Assembly (NCBI GenBank): GCA_965231925.1
Contig: OZ246894.1
Span: forward strand, 1,674,001-1,738,000
Length of the DNA: 64,000 nucleotides
Reading direction: 5' to 3'
Origin: Poriferisodalis sp965231925
Lineage (GTDB): Bacteria; Actinomycetota; Acidimicrobiia; Acidimicrobiales; Poriferisodalaceae
Shown here piece by piece: positions 28,138 through 37,274 of the stretch (position 1 is the stretch's first letter; the number at the start of each line of letters is the position of its first letter). The notes under the pieces are model-generated. The model saw only the letters and a program-made list of their open reading frames with translations. It searched no databases and was not told the origin of the DNA. The translations under genes and the position numbers were made by a program.

Positions 28138-29559
28138 TCAGCCTCCGGCAGACGCGAGCAGGTCGGAGGCCAGGAAGGCCAAGTCGAGTGACTGCCGCCC
28201 GTTGAGGCGCGGGTCGCACATCGTCTCGTAGCGGTCGCCGAGCTGGTGCTGGGCCAGCTCGTCGCCGCCGCCGACGCATTCGGTGACCGCATCGCCGGTG
28301 ATCTCGAGGTGAATGCCGCCGGGCCACGTCCCCGCAGCGGCGTGGGCGGCGAAGTACTGACGGATCTCGGCCAGTATCGCGTCGAAGTGGCGAGTCTTGA
28401 CACCGTCTTCGGTGCTGTAGGTGTTGCCGTGCATCGGGTCGCACTGCCACACCACCGGATGTCCGGCATCGGTGACTGCGTTCAGGATCGGCTCGAATGA
28501 TTCGACCACGTTGCCCGCTCCGACGCGGCTGATCAGGGTCAACCGGCCCGGGATCCGATTCGGGTTCAGCGCTTCGCACAGCGCCAGCGCTTCGTCGGGC
28601 GTGACGGTGGGACCCAGCTTCGCCCCAATCGGATTGTGCACCCCTCGCAGGAACTCCACATGGGCGCCGTCGAGCTCGCGGGTGCGCTCGCCGACCCACA
28701 GCATGTGCGCCGAGCAGTCGTACCAGTCGCCGGTGATGCTGTCGGTGCGGGTGAGCGCTTCCTCGTAGCCCAGCAGCAGCGCCTCGTGGCTGGTGTAGAG
28801 CTCCACCTGGCGCATGGCACTGTCGTCGGTGTCGAGTCCGCACGCGTTCATGAAGCGAAGCGCCGCATCAATGCCGTTGGCGAGCATCTCGTAGCGGCGG
28901 CCGGCGGGGCTGGACGCCACGAACTCCTGATTCCAGTCGTGCACCTGTCGCAGATCGGCGTAGCCGCCCCGTGTGAATGCCCGCAACAGGTTGAGCGTTG
29001 CCGCCGATGTGTTGTATGCCTGCAGCAAGCGGCCTGGGTCAGGCGTGCGAGCCTCGGGCTCGAACGCGATGTCATTCACGATGTGGCCGCGGAAGACGGG
29101 CAGCGTCTGGCCGTCGCGGGTCTCGTTGGCCGAGCTGCGCGGTTTCGCGAACTGACCGGCGATCCGACCTACCTTCACGATGGGCAGCCCGGCGGAGTAC
29201 TGCATCACGACGGCCATCTGCAAGATCACCTTGAGACGGTCACGGATCTGGTCTGCGGTGGAGAGCTCGAACGACTCGGCGCAGTCGCCGGCCTGCAGCA
29301 CAAAAGCCTTGCCGGCGCAGACGTGCCCGAGCAGCTCAGTCAGCCGCCTTGCCTCACCGGCGAACACCAGCGGGGGACGCCGAAGCAACTCTGCCAGCGA
29401 GGCTGCGAGTGCGTCTGCGTCGGGCCACTCAGGTTGCTGGCCGGCGGACCGGTCGGCCCACGAGCCGGGATGCCATCCTGGTGCGTGCTGATGAGAGCTG
29501 GCGGGACGGGGCGCGCCGGACGTAGGGCTCGAGGCGTCAGACAGCGTCTGCGTCTGCAT
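28138..29559 (-). CDS. aroG: class II 3-deoxy-7-phosphoheptulonate synthase
   Basis: A 473-residue plant/actinobacterial-type DAHP synthase, the first step of the shikimate pathway. Seen: LQAGDCAESF, KVGRIAGQFAKPRSS, ELYTSHEALLLGYEEALTR, GVHNPIGAKLGP, CDPMHGNT and HLEITGDAVTECVGG. Its ATG lies inside the 3' end of the sigma factor gene (23-nt overlap), so translation is probably coupled. The first 40 residues are low complexity. Confidence 0.95.
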   Translation of the reverse strand: MQTQTLSDASSPTSGAPRPASSHQHAPGWHPGSWADRSAGQQPEWPDADALAASLAELLRRPPLVFAGEARRLTELLGHVCAGKAFVLQAGDCAESFELSTADQIRDRLKVILQMAVVMQYSAGLPIVKVGRIAGQFAKPRSSANETRDGQTLPVFRGHIVNDIAFEPEARTPDPGRLLQAYNTSAATLNLLRAFTRGGYADLRQVHDWNQEFVASSPAGRRYEMLANGIDAALRFMNACGLDTDDSAMRQVELYTSHEALLLGYEEALTRTDSITGDWYDCSAHMLWVGERTRELDGAHVEFLRGVHNPIGAKLGPTVTPDEALALCEALNPNRIPGRLTLISRVGAGNVVESFEPILNAVTDAGHPVVWQCDPMHGNTYSTEDGVKTRHFDAILAEIRQYFAAHAAAGTWPGGIHLEITGDAVTECVGGGDELAQHQLGDRYETMCDPRLNGRQSLDLAFLASDLLASAGG

Positions 29560-30403
29560 CGATGTCTACGAACTCGCCGTCCGCGGCGAGGCTCTGCAGC
29601 TCATCGACGGCACGCTTGACGAGACGGCGTGCTGCTTCGGCAGTGACGCCGAGTTCTTCGCCGATCTCGCGGTAGCTGCGCTGCTCACCGTCGATTATCC
29701 CGTTGCGTCGGGCCACCGCGTAGCGGGCGCGCTTGTCTAGGCGACCGAGCATGGACATGACCATGCCGCGTCGATCGGACTCGATCGCGAAGTGCTCGGG
29801 CCCGGGAGCGTCATCGCCGATGAGGTCGATGAGCGCGCTGTCGCCGTCGTCGCCGACGGTCTTGTCGAGCGACGTCGGCGTGCTGATCCGCTGCAGCCAG
29901 GCGTTCTCGTCGTCGAGCGAGTCGCTGTCGCCGCCGTTGTGGCGCAGAGCGGCACGCAACGTGGCAGAGCGATCCGAAGGCAGACGGATGAGGCTGCCCT
30001 TCTGATCGAGCGCACGCCCGATGGACTGCCGGATCCAGAACGTTGCGTAGGTGGAGAACTTGAAGCCGCGCCGCCAGTCGAACTTCTCGACTGCGTGCTC
30101 GAGGCCGAGGTTGCCTTCCTGGATCAGGTCGAGCAGTTCCAGCGTCGGCGGCAGCGGGTAGCGGCGAGCGATGGACACCACGAGCCGGAGATTTGCCCGG
30201 ATGAAGCGATCGCGTGCGGCTGCGGCCGTCTGCACGGCCTTGCGAAACTCGCGCCGCTCGGCCACGGACAATTCCTCATCGTTGTCGAGGCTCGCCCGCG
30301 CATCGCGTCCTGCCTCAATCTGCTGGGAGAGCATGCGCTCGTCCTCTGCTGTAAGCAGCGCAACCGCACCGATCTCGTTCAGGTATTGGCCAACTGAATC
30401 CAT
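29537..30403 (-). CDS. RNA polymerase sigma-70 family factor
   Basis: A 288-residue sigma factor from ATG 30403, after a GGAG site. Seen: region 1.2 (DSVGQYLNEIGAVALLTAEDE), region 2 with LRLVVSIARRYPL, LLDLIQEGNLGLEHAVEKFD, and FKFSTYATFWIRQSIGRAL, then a short region 3 and a region 4 helix-turn-helix with REIGEELGVTAEAARRLVKRA. It is shorter than RpoD, as in group 2 sigma factors. It has a structured leader and overlaps aroG. Whether it responds to a signal cannot be told. Confidence 0.9.
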   Translation of the reverse strand: MDSVGQYLNEIGAVALLTAEDERMLSQQIEAGRDARASLDNDEELSVAERREFRKAVQTAAAARDRFIRANLRLVVSIARRYPLPPTLELLDLIQEGNLGLEHAVEKFDWRRGFKFSTYATFWIRQSIGRALDQKGSLIRLPSDRSATLRAALRHNGGDSDSLDDENAWLQRISTPTSLDKTVGDDGDSALIDLIGDDAPGPEHFAIESDRRGMVMSMLGRLDKRARYAVARRNGIIDGEQRSYREIGEELGVTAEAARRLVKRAVDELQSLAADGEFVDIDADADAV

Positions 30404-30415
30404 GACATTCACTCC

Positions 30416-30492
30416 AACCGGCAGGGGGCAGCCGGTTCTTCGTCTTCGGTTGCATGCCGCCCCGGCATGCCACCCGGTGGGGGGCACCGGGT
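30416..30492 (-). promoter_or_regulatory. triple-hairpin leader upstream of the sigma gene
   Basis: Three perfect inverted repeats follow each other: AACCGGC/GCCGGTT (30416-30437), GCATGCC/GGCATGC (30452-30470) and ACCCGGTG/CACCGGGT (30472-30492). The first is 12 nt from the ATG, next to the ribosome site. The rest of the 353-bp divergent space up to 30756 has no gene. Confidence 0.55.
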
Positions 30493-30744
30493 ATGTGTTG
30501 CCTTCGGCGAGCTAGCGCAGCCCGGCCTCAGGCGTGGCACCGCTGTTGTGGCGGAGCCGATCTTGGTTGTACGCCCGCATGCGATGCCAAGCCCGAGAAC
30601 CCGGGCCTGGCGCAGCACTGCTTTGGGCGGACGGTCAAACGTAGCACACAGTGCACAGCGCGCGCAAGAAGTCGACACCGGGGCTTGCCGGAAATTGCAA
30701 CGGCGCCTGAGTGCGAGCTACAGATGAGATGTGAGGCGTGACTC

Positions 30745-30750
30745 TACACT
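30745..30750 (+). promoter_or_regulatory. -10 box (TACACT) for leaderless nadD
   Basis: TACACT, 6 nt, then the GTG start of nadD. Confidence 0.55.
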
Positions 30751-30756
30751 GCTGCG

Positions 30757-31350
30757 GTGCCGCCGCGACAAGCGATCTTCGGGGGCACTTTCGACCCACC
30801 TCACGCCGGTCACATTGCTGCGGCAGTCTGCGCGCAGGATCAACTCGGTGCCGGCGTGCTGCACGTCATCGTGGCGAACGACCCGTGGCAGAAGTCAGCC
30901 GAGCGTGAGCTGACCCCCGCGCATCACCGGTTGGCCATGGTCCGGCTGGCCTTCGCTGATGTCGATGGCATGGAGGTCAGCGATGTGGAGATCCAGCGGG
31001 GTGGGCCGACCTACACCATCGACACGGTGCTTGAGCTCGAGCGACCCGGGATCGAATCGGTGCTGGTGGTGGGTCCCGCCGCGGCGAGCGGCGTGTCGAC
31101 GTGGCACCGTGCCGCTGAACTCGCCCAGCGCGTGAGGCTCGCGGTCGTGGTGCCCGTGGGCCAGCCACCCGCCAATGTCGAAGGCTGGCGCACCGAGACG
31201 GTGTTCATGGATCCGGTTGAGGCTTCGGCCACACTGGTGCGTGAACTGCTGGCCCGGCGCGCCTTGCGCGGCGGCGTCCCGGGAGCCGCCCGACTCGTGC
31301 CGCCTGCGGTCATGAGCTACATCGACGAGCACACGCTCTATTCTCCGTGA
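30757..31350 (+). CDS. nadD: nicotinate-nucleotide adenylyltransferase
   Basis: A 197-residue enzyme of NAD synthesis. Seen: nucleotidyltransferase motif FGGTFDPPHAGH (8-19) and the C-terminal SATLVREL, corresponding to the ISSTxIR motif. The conserved middle is somewhat altered (VVGPAAASGVSTWH in place of the more usual IxGxDxxxxLxxW), but the length is normal. It overlaps rsfS (GTGA), the usual neighbour. Confidence 0.92.
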   Translation: MPPRQAIFGGTFDPPHAGHIAAAVCAQDQLGAGVLHVIVANDPWQKSAERELTPAHHRLAMVRLAFADVDGMEVSDVEIQRGGPTYTIDTVLELERPGIESVLVVGPAAASGVSTWHRAAELAQRVRLAVVVPVGQPPANVEGWRTETVFMDPVEASATLVRELLARRALRGGVPGAARLVPPAVMSYIDEHTLYSP

Positions 31351-31772
31351 ACGTGGCATCGGTTCAGCAGGCGTCCCCGGCTTCGGGTGGGGTCCACACC
31401 GTCGGGCCGGTCGCTCGCGATGCCCCGTCGATCGTCCCGCTGCAGGTCAAGGCCGCAGTCGAAGGAGCGGCGGAGATGACCGCCGAGCGCATCGTGGTGC
31501 TCGATGTCGGCGATGTGCTGGCGATCACCGATTGGTTCATCATCGCGAGCGCACCCAACGTGCGTCGCGTTCGACGCATCGCCGAGCTGATGGAATCGCA
31601 CGTGAAGGCGGCCGGGGGTCCTGGGCCGATCCGCACCGAGGGCCTTGACGAGGCGCAATGGGTGCTGCTCGACTTCGGCGAGTTCGTCGCGCACATCTTC
31701 CACGAGCCGACGCGCGAGTACTACGACCTCGAGCGGCTGTGGTCCGACGTGCCTCGTCACGAGTTCGACTGA
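31347..31772 (+). CDS. rsfS: ribosome silencing factor
   Basis: A 141-residue protein that binds L14 and blocks subunit joining under starvation. The conserved part starts near residue 30. Seen: VVLDVGDVLAITDWFIIASA, and the C-terminal GEFVAHIFHEPTREYYDLERLW. It overlaps nadD by 4 nt with a GTG start. The N-terminal 30 residues are not conserved. Confidence 0.95.
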   Translation: MNVASVQQASPASGGVHTVGPVARDAPSIVPLQVKAAVEGAAEMTAERIVVLDVGDVLAITDWFIIASAPNVRRVRRIAELMESHVKAAGGPGPIRTEGLDEAQWVLLDFGEFVAHIFHEPTREYYDLERLWSDVPRHEFD

Positions 31773-31821
31773 ACCACTGGCACCGCAGTACGTCTGCAGG
31801 CCCGCGATGGCAGGGCGCTGA

Positions 31822-33087
31822 TCAGGGAACGATCTCGGCCGTCCCCGCTCGCGCGAGCGCGATCCAAGTGCGGCCCGGTGTCAGCGGCACGACGAGGGTG
31901 TTGTCGGAACGGAAGACGGTGACATCGAGTTCGGACAACCTCTCCCACGTGCCTCGCACGACCACGCCGTCGGTGAAGATCCATGCCTCGCCGCCGCCAG
32001 TGAGCACCGGTTCGGGAGTTGCAGCATCTGCGGGGCTCTGACGGTACCGCACGAATTGCACGATGACGTTCTCGGGTGCGACGCGTACACCGTCGAAGTC
32101 GGTGTGGTCTCTTCCGTTTTGAGTGCGGGCCCAGCCGCCTACGGCTGCATCCCAGCGGTACGACGCCTCGATTTGCCCGAAGTCGATATCGACGCCGCTC
32201 GCGGAGGTGCCCCGCGCCAGCGCCTCAGCTTCGGCGCGGAAGCTGAGGTACTTCGGTGGCGTTCGGCCATCAGAGGCGCCTGCGCCATAGATGCGAGCCG
32301 TGTCCGTGATGAGGTTGTGCGGAGCGTTCTTTGCCGGCGAACGCTCGAAGACGCCCTTGGCGATGGCCGCCCCGTCGATGATGGCGACCGCGTCGACACT
32401 GCGAAGGGCTCGGGCGGTGTACGCATTCGCTCCCGAGTTCACGAAGATCGGCCGGTTGAGATTCGACAGCAGTGCGAAATCGCCGGTGCGAGCCGATCGA
32501 ACAGGGCCGACCACGTCGGCATCTGTGGAGTGGAAGATCGCAGCGAATCGCGTGAGTCGGGCCTCGACGAGTTCCTCGTAGACGACGTCGGCCTGATTGA
32601 GACCCCACTGCGGCAAGGCACGCGGGTGGTTGTCGATCTTGACGACGGCAGCGGGCCGCACGATCTCGACGGGTGTCGGCAAGCCGGTAAATGGTGCGGT
32701 GAACTGCGGAGCAGCGGTTGTGGTGGAGGTGGCGGGCTCGGCGCTGGTCACCGACGTGACCGGCGCGCTGGTCGTTGCTGGAGCGGTGCTCGTTGGCGAC
32801 GCGATGCTGGTCGGCGGCACAGTGGACACCGTCGATGTGGACGGAACTGGCTCGACCTCGATCGTCTCTGGCGGCACCGTGATCGACGAGCACGCCGCCA
32901 GCAACATCAGTGCTGCGAGCCACGTCGTCCAGCTCAGGGCCCGACGCGTCGTGCCGATGGAAACTCGGGTGCTGCGGCCCGTCCCGACCGCGAGCGGCCA
33001 GCACTCGGCGCACGGTTCGCGGACACGCTCCAAAGGTCTGCTCCTTGGTATGTGCAGCAGGGCCACCGCGGCCATCCGACCGAGCAT
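31822..33087 (-). CDS. DUF3048-family lipoprotein
   Basis: A protein of up to 421 residues. A hydrophobic segment ending in LMLLAAC is a lipobox, so the mature protein should be lipid-anchored outside the membrane; however it lies near residue 65, longer than a normal signal peptide, so the true start may be further in. A Thr/Ser/Pro-rich linker follows (about 70-125), then a DUF3048 domain (PAAVVKIDNHPRALPQWG, GPVRSARTGDF). The family's role is unknown. It is divergent from galE and convergent with rsfS. Confidence 0.82.
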   Translation of the reverse strand: MLGRMAAVALLHIPRSRPLERVREPCAECWPLAVGTGRSTRVSIGTTRRALSWTTWLAALMLLAACSSITVPPETIEVEPVPSTSTVSTVPPTSIASPTSTAPATTSAPVTSVTSAEPATSTTTAAPQFTAPFTGLPTPVEIVRPAAVVKIDNHPRALPQWGLNQADVVYEELVEARLTRFAAIFHSTDADVVGPVRSARTGDFALLSNLNRPIFVNSGANAYTARALRSVDAVAIIDGAAIAKGVFERSPAKNAPHNLITDTARIYGAGASDGRTPPKYLSFRAEAEALARGTSASGVDIDFGQIEASYRWDAAVGGWARTQNGRDHTDFDGVRVAPENVIVQFVRYRQSPADAATPEPVLTGGGEAWIFTDGVVVRGTWERLSELDVTVFRSDNTLVVPLTPGRTWIALARAGTAEIVP

Positions 33088-33132
33088 TCACCATACCGGT
33101 CGCCTGTCGCGAGAGGGTGGCACACTGCCCCC

Positions 33133-34140
33133 ATGACAACGCTCGTCGTTGGGGGCGCCGGATACGTCGGGAGCCACACGGTGGTTGCCCTGCGTGCCGC
33201 AGGGCGCGAAGTCGTCGTGCTGGATGACTTCTCCAACGCCCGCAGCGACGTGGTTGGCGAGCTTCGAACACTGACGGATCCGAATCTGGCAGTCATCGAA
33301 GGCGACGCTACGGATCGTGCCGCGGTTCGACGGCTCTGCGACGAACACGATTTCGATTCGATTGTGCACTTCGCGGCATGCAAGAGCGTTCCGGAGTCGT
33401 TTGCCGAGCCGCTGAGGTACTACCGGAACAACGTCCTCTCGACGCTCAACCTGGCGGAAGTCGCCATCGAACGAGGCATAGATCGCTTGGTCTTCAGCTC
33501 GTCGGCCGTGGTGTACGGCATGCCCGAGCAGATGCCCGTCACCGAAGAGACGCCCCCTGCGCCCCAGAGCCCCTATGGCACGACCAAGCTGATGTGCGAA
33601 CGCATCCTCGCCGACGCATCGGCGTGCTCCGCCTTGCAAGCGGTCACCTTGCGCTACTTCAACCCAGTTGGCGCACACGCCTCGGGCCGCATCGGTGAGC
33701 AGCCCACCGAAGCCGGCCAGAACCTCGTGCCCGTTGTCATGCGTGTGGCGCTCGGCTCGGCGGATCGGCTGCAGGTGTTCGGCGACGACTACGGCACTCG
33801 CGACGGCACTGCCGTGCGCGACTTTGTTCACGTCATGGATCTCGCCGAGGGCCACCTGGTAGCGCTCGAAGCCGATCTCGGCACCCAGTCCAGCTGCGTG
33901 TTCAATCTCGGCACCGGTATCGGCACCACGGTTCTCGAGCTGATCGAGGCCGCCGAAGCTGCAACCGGCCGTCGGATTCGGTACGAGGTCGTGGGCCGCC
34001 GGCCGGGTGACATCGCCGAGTCGTGGGCCGACTGCTCGCGGGCTGCGGACGAACTGGGATGGCGTGCGCGGCGCGGCCTGCCCCAGATGCTGGCTGACCA
34101 CTGGCACTTCGTGAACAGGTGCGCAGACGGTTCGGCGTGA
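33133..34140 (+). CDS. galE: UDP-glucose 4-epimerase
   Basis: A 335-residue extended SDR. Seen: NAD-binding GGAGYVGS (7-14), DDFSNA, Ser124, Tyr148 and Lys152 (SPYGTTK) catalytic residues, and the HVMDLAEGHLVAL segment. It interconverts UDP-glucose and UDP-galactose to feed polysaccharide synthesis; related epimerases of other UDP-sugars cannot be excluded. A CACACT box sits 6 nt before the ATG. It is convergent with the membrane glycosyltransferase. Confidence 0.92.
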   Translation: MTTLVVGGAGYVGSHTVVALRAAGREVVVLDDFSNARSDVVGELRTLTDPNLAVIEGDATDRAAVRRLCDEHDFDSIVHFAACKSVPESFAEPLRYYRNNVLSTLNLAEVAIERGIDRLVFSSSAVVYGMPEQMPVTEETPPAPQSPYGTTKLMCERILADASACSALQAVTLRYFNPVGAHASGRIGEQPTEAGQNLVPVVMRVALGSADRLQVFGDDYGTRDGTAVRDFVHVMDLAEGHLVALEADLGTQSSCVFNLGTGIGTTVLELIEAAEAATGRRIRYEVVGRRPGDIAESWADCSRAADELGWRARRGLPQMLADHWHFVNRCADGSA

Positions 34141-34180
34141 CGCCTCGCGTCCCGACGCGGGCCGGGCACCGGAGTTTCCA

Positions 34181-35770
34181 TCACTCAGCCAGTGCTGCTG
34201 CAGATATGAGCGTGTATTCGGTGCCGGCGGCCAGCGGTGCAGCCATTGCCTCTGGAGGCACAAAGGAGGGCACCCGGTCGTTGCGCACCAAGATCACATC
34301 CGTTGCGATGACCTCGCTGACATTGGTCTCGTCAAGCATCCAGACCGGCCGATCCAGGTAATACGAGATCCAGCGCGGGGTCCAGATGCCCGCGGTGAAC
34401 CACACCAACTCGGCTTGAGCCACCTGCGGTTCGTCGTGCGCCTGTTCCAAGACGGCCCCGGCGTCGGCCGGGCGCGAGAGATAGAAGTCTCGCGTCGAAC
34501 CAGACACCACGAACGCCAGCGTCACCAACGTGACCGCTGCCGCGGCTGCGCCCAACGGCGCTCGAAGCTTGGCGACTGGGCCCCGCAGCAGTCGACGAGC
34601 TGCGTCGGCGAGGGCGGCGATGCCGATGGACGTCGGCGCCACCCATGGGAAATTCCACAGGCGATGGATCCACGCTCCCTGCTGCAGCGCGAATGTGAGC
34701 GACATCGCCACAGCGAGCGTCACCACCACCGGGCCACGGGTGCGACGGTCGATGAGACCTGCGATGAGCGCGGGGAAGAACAGCAGCCGCAACCACCACG
34801 ACGTCAACATCTCGTGGCCTGCGAAGGTCCACTGGCGCTGGAGAAACTCGCCGAAGGTGAACTGGGCCTGCTCGGCTGCGGTCGAGACATCATTGCCAGT
34901 TCGAAACGCGACCCGCTCGCTGAGCTCGGAGATGTCGGTTGCATTCAGCAGCCAGCCGGCGGTCAACAAACCTCCTAGTAGCGCCCCCGCTGCGACTGTA
35001 GTCATGGCCGGTGACCACTGGCGTCGCAGCCAGCCGGCCACACCCCGCGACGACCCGGTGACTGCCCCAGAGCTGCCGGCCGGCCGCCGCTGCATCGTCC
35101 CGATGAACAGCCACGGCAGCAGCAGACCCAACGATGCGATGGCGATCCAGGAGTGCATCGCCGTGAGCGCGGCGAGCGCACCGACGCCCGCGAGCGCCCA
35201 GCGTGAGGGCGTTTGGGCTTGCCGCAGCCACGCGATGGCTGCGGTGAGCGCGAGCAGCATCGAGAAGCTGATGCCCATGCGCGCATACACATAGAAGAAA
35301 CCCGTGCTCACCAAGACCAGAAGTGCGAGCAGCGTCGGCCCCCACCGCATGCCCACGGCGCGCAGCAGAGCGGCCATGAATGCCACAGTGGCGGCTCCGA
35401 GCAGGAAATCGGTGATCCGCACCGCGGTCGGGCTGTCGCCCAACGCGCCTACCGAGATGATGGTGAGGAACTGCTTCAGCGGCGGGTGATGTGCGTAGGT
35501 GACCGCTTCAGGGGGTGGTTCTGTTCTGGGCGGCACCTCGAACTCGGCCCGGATGAACGGATCGGTCCTGGCGCCCAGGCTGGAATCCAGCGGCCCCAAG
35601 TCCCAGAAGTTGCGCGCCTGAATGCCTGCGCGGCCAAAGATCCGGCCATCGTCGCTGTTGCCCAGCGGCAAATCGAGGTCTGGTGCCCACAGTGCCAGCA
35701 CGCCCACGTAGATGAGGACAACGACGGTCCAACCCGAACGCAGTCGAGCCACAAGTCCTGTGGTGAGCAT
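34181..35770 (-). CDS. GT-C-type membrane glycosyltransferase (PMT/ArnT-like)
   Basis: A 529-residue polytopic protein with about ten membrane segments. ATG 35770 (MLTTGLVARL) is chosen because the first hydrophobic segment follows; upstream in-frame sequence is not membrane-like. Seen: LDLPLGNSDDGRIFGRA after the first segment, corresponding to the Asp/Glu loop of GT-C enzymes, then HHPPLKQFLTI, matching the YHPPL-type motif. Such enzymes use lipid-linked sugars; the acceptor is unknown. It is divergent from the sugar transferase. Confidence 0.75.
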   Translation of the reverse strand: MLTTGLVARLRSGWTVVVLIYVGVLALWAPDLDLPLGNSDDGRIFGRAGIQARNFWDLGPLDSSLGARTDPFIRAEFEVPPRTEPPPEAVTYAHHPPLKQFLTIISVGALGDSPTAVRITDFLLGAATVAFMAALLRAVGMRWGPTLLALLVLVSTGFFYVYARMGISFSMLLALTAAIAWLRQAQTPSRWALAGVGALAALTAMHSWIAIASLGLLLPWLFIGTMQRRPAGSSGAVTGSSRGVAGWLRRQWSPAMTTVAAGALLGGLLTAGWLLNATDISELSERVAFRTGNDVSTAAEQAQFTFGEFLQRQWTFAGHEMLTSWWLRLLFFPALIAGLIDRRTRGPVVVTLAVAMSLTFALQQGAWIHRLWNFPWVAPTSIGIAALADAARRLLRGPVAKLRAPLGAAAAAVTLVTLAFVVSGSTRDFYLSRPADAGAVLEQAHDEPQVAQAELVWFTAGIWTPRWISYYLDRPVWMLDETNVSEVIATDVILVRNDRVPSFVPPEAMAAPLAAGTEYTLISAAALAE

Positions 35771-35851
35771 GAAGGATCCGTCGTTTCCGATCGCCCGATT
35801 CTGATCGCTGCGAATCTGATCGTCGCACCCACCGTCTGAGGGGGGGCAGCG

Positions 35852-35857
35852 TAGTAT
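35852..35857 (+). promoter_or_regulatory. -10 box (TAGTAT) for a leaderless start at 35865
   Basis: TAGTAT, 7 nt, then ATG of the sugar transferase. The 94-bp divergent space upstream holds nothing else clear. Confidence 0.55.
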
Positions 35858-35864
35858 CAGCCCG

Positions 35865-37274
35865 ATGGTGGTCCAAGAGCGGCATCGACTGCCGGACGCC
35901 ACGCCGCAAAGCGCCCGTGGACGCGTTCCATCCAACCATGAGCACGTGAATTCAGCCGCAGTGCTGGCGACATCTAGCCGGAGAGGATTCCGGTACCTGT
36001 ACGTAGTCGACGCGCTGACGCTGTTCGGATTGATGGTGGCCATCACGATCGTGCGATTCGGTCTGGACTGGCCGACCTACCCGTGGAACCACTACCTCAT
36101 CGGATTCGCCGTCGCCACCTTCTTGCACATGGCCGTCTACTACTTCGGCGGGCTGTACGAATTCGAGCAGCGGCTGGGACATCGGCCATGGCTTCCCCGA
36201 GCCATGCTGCTGACCTTCATGGCGGTGGGCGGCGACGCCACCGTCACGCTGCTGACGGGTCGCTATCTGATGCCCCGGGCGAATCTCGTGGTGCTGGCCG
36301 TGGCCGGTGCGGTGCTCATCTCCTTCAACCGGTGGGGGGCGAGGCGAATCCGCCTGCTGCGTACAGGCAAGCCCAGGGTGCTGCTGGCCGGTACGCCCGC
36401 CGACATCGACTCGGCCGAGGAGCACCTTGCTGACGCCGAACCCGACGCGGAGGTTGCCGGCCGACTCGACGATCCCTCCCAGATCATCCCCGAGGCCGAT
36501 CGCTTGTGCGCCACCGAACTGCTGCTGCTGTCAGGTCAGCCGCTCGAGACCATCTATCCCGAGCCGCTCGGCGAACTCGAGGTGCGCGACATCGGCGTCT
36601 TCCGCCGCATCACGCCCGCAGACACGTTGCTCGGGCTGCAGCGAAGCCGCCAGATCGGGGGAATGCCCTTCGTGGCACTACGAGAGCATGCTCTGCCGGT
36701 GTGCCGGCTGCGTTTCAAGCGGTTGCTAGATCTGGCCTATCTGGCGTTGCTTGCCCCGTTCGCCCTGCCGCTCACGGGAGCCGTCGCCGCCTATGTGAGG
36801 ATCGTGGGCGGGAGCGGTGTGCTGTACCGCCAGGAGCGAGTCGGTCGCGGCGGAGTGCCGTTCGTGCTGCTGAAATTCCGCACGATGACTCGTGATGCAG
36901 AGCGCAACGGGCCTGTGCTGGCTGCCTCCAGCGACCCCCGAGTGGTGCGAGGCATGGACTGGCTGCGTCGCTCGAGGCTCGATGAGCTGCCGCAGCTGTG
37001 GAACGTGCTGACCGGCACCATGTCGTTGGTCGGGCCGCGGCCGGAGCGGCCGCAATTCGTGTCCCGGCTGGAGCGTGAGATCGCCGGGTACGGGCGGCGC
37101 CACGACGTACCGCCCGGCATCACCGGGCTCGCACAGACCCAAGGCCACTACCAGACCGATCCCGGCTACAAGCTGGGTCACGACCTGCAGTACGTCGTCA
37201 ACTGGTCGCCGGTGCTGGACTGGGAGATCATGGCGAAGAGCCTCGTCGTCATGGCTCGTCGCAACGCCAGGTGA
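35865..37274 (+). CDS. polyprenyl-phosphate sugar-phosphate transferase (WbaP/WcaJ type)
   Basis: A 469-residue initiating transferase for exopolysaccharide. Seen: about four N-terminal membrane segments, a CoA/nucleotide-binding-like middle (VLLAGTPADI), a re-entrant hydrophobic segment (LLDLAYLALLAPFALPLTG), then the catalytic sugar-transferase domain with LLKFRTMTRDAE, RRSRLDELPQLWNVLTG and SLVGPRPERP. The first sugar cannot be deduced. It overlaps the GT2 gene by 4 nt (GTGA). Confidence 0.92.
   Translation: MVVQERHRLPDATPQSARGRVPSNHEHVNSAAVLATSSRRGFRYLYVVDALTLFGLMVAITIVRFGLDWPTYPWNHYLIGFAVATFLHMAVYYFGGLYEFEQRLGHRPWLPRAMLLTFMAVGGDATVTLLTGRYLMPRANLVVLAVAGAVLISFNRWGARRIRLLRTGKPRVLLAGTPADIDSAEEHLADAEPDAEVAGRLDDPSQIIPEADRLCATELLLLSGQPLETIYPEPLGELEVRDIGVFRRITPADTLLGLQRSRQIGGMPFVALREHALPVCRLRFKRLLDLAYLALLAPFALPLTGAVAAYVRIVGGSGVLYRQERVGRGGVPFVLLKFRTMTRDAERNGPVLAASSDPRVVRGMDWLRRSRLDELPQLWNVLTGTMSLVGPRPERPQFVSRLEREIAGYGRRHDVPPGITGLAQTQGHYQTDPGYKLGHDLQYVVNWSPVLDWEIMAKSLVVMARRNAR

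Noticed and set aside
32056..33132. Long open frame on the plus strand running into galE
   Set aside because: It is the antisense of the DUF3048 lipoprotein gene; the protein is low complexity and galE homology begins only at 33133.
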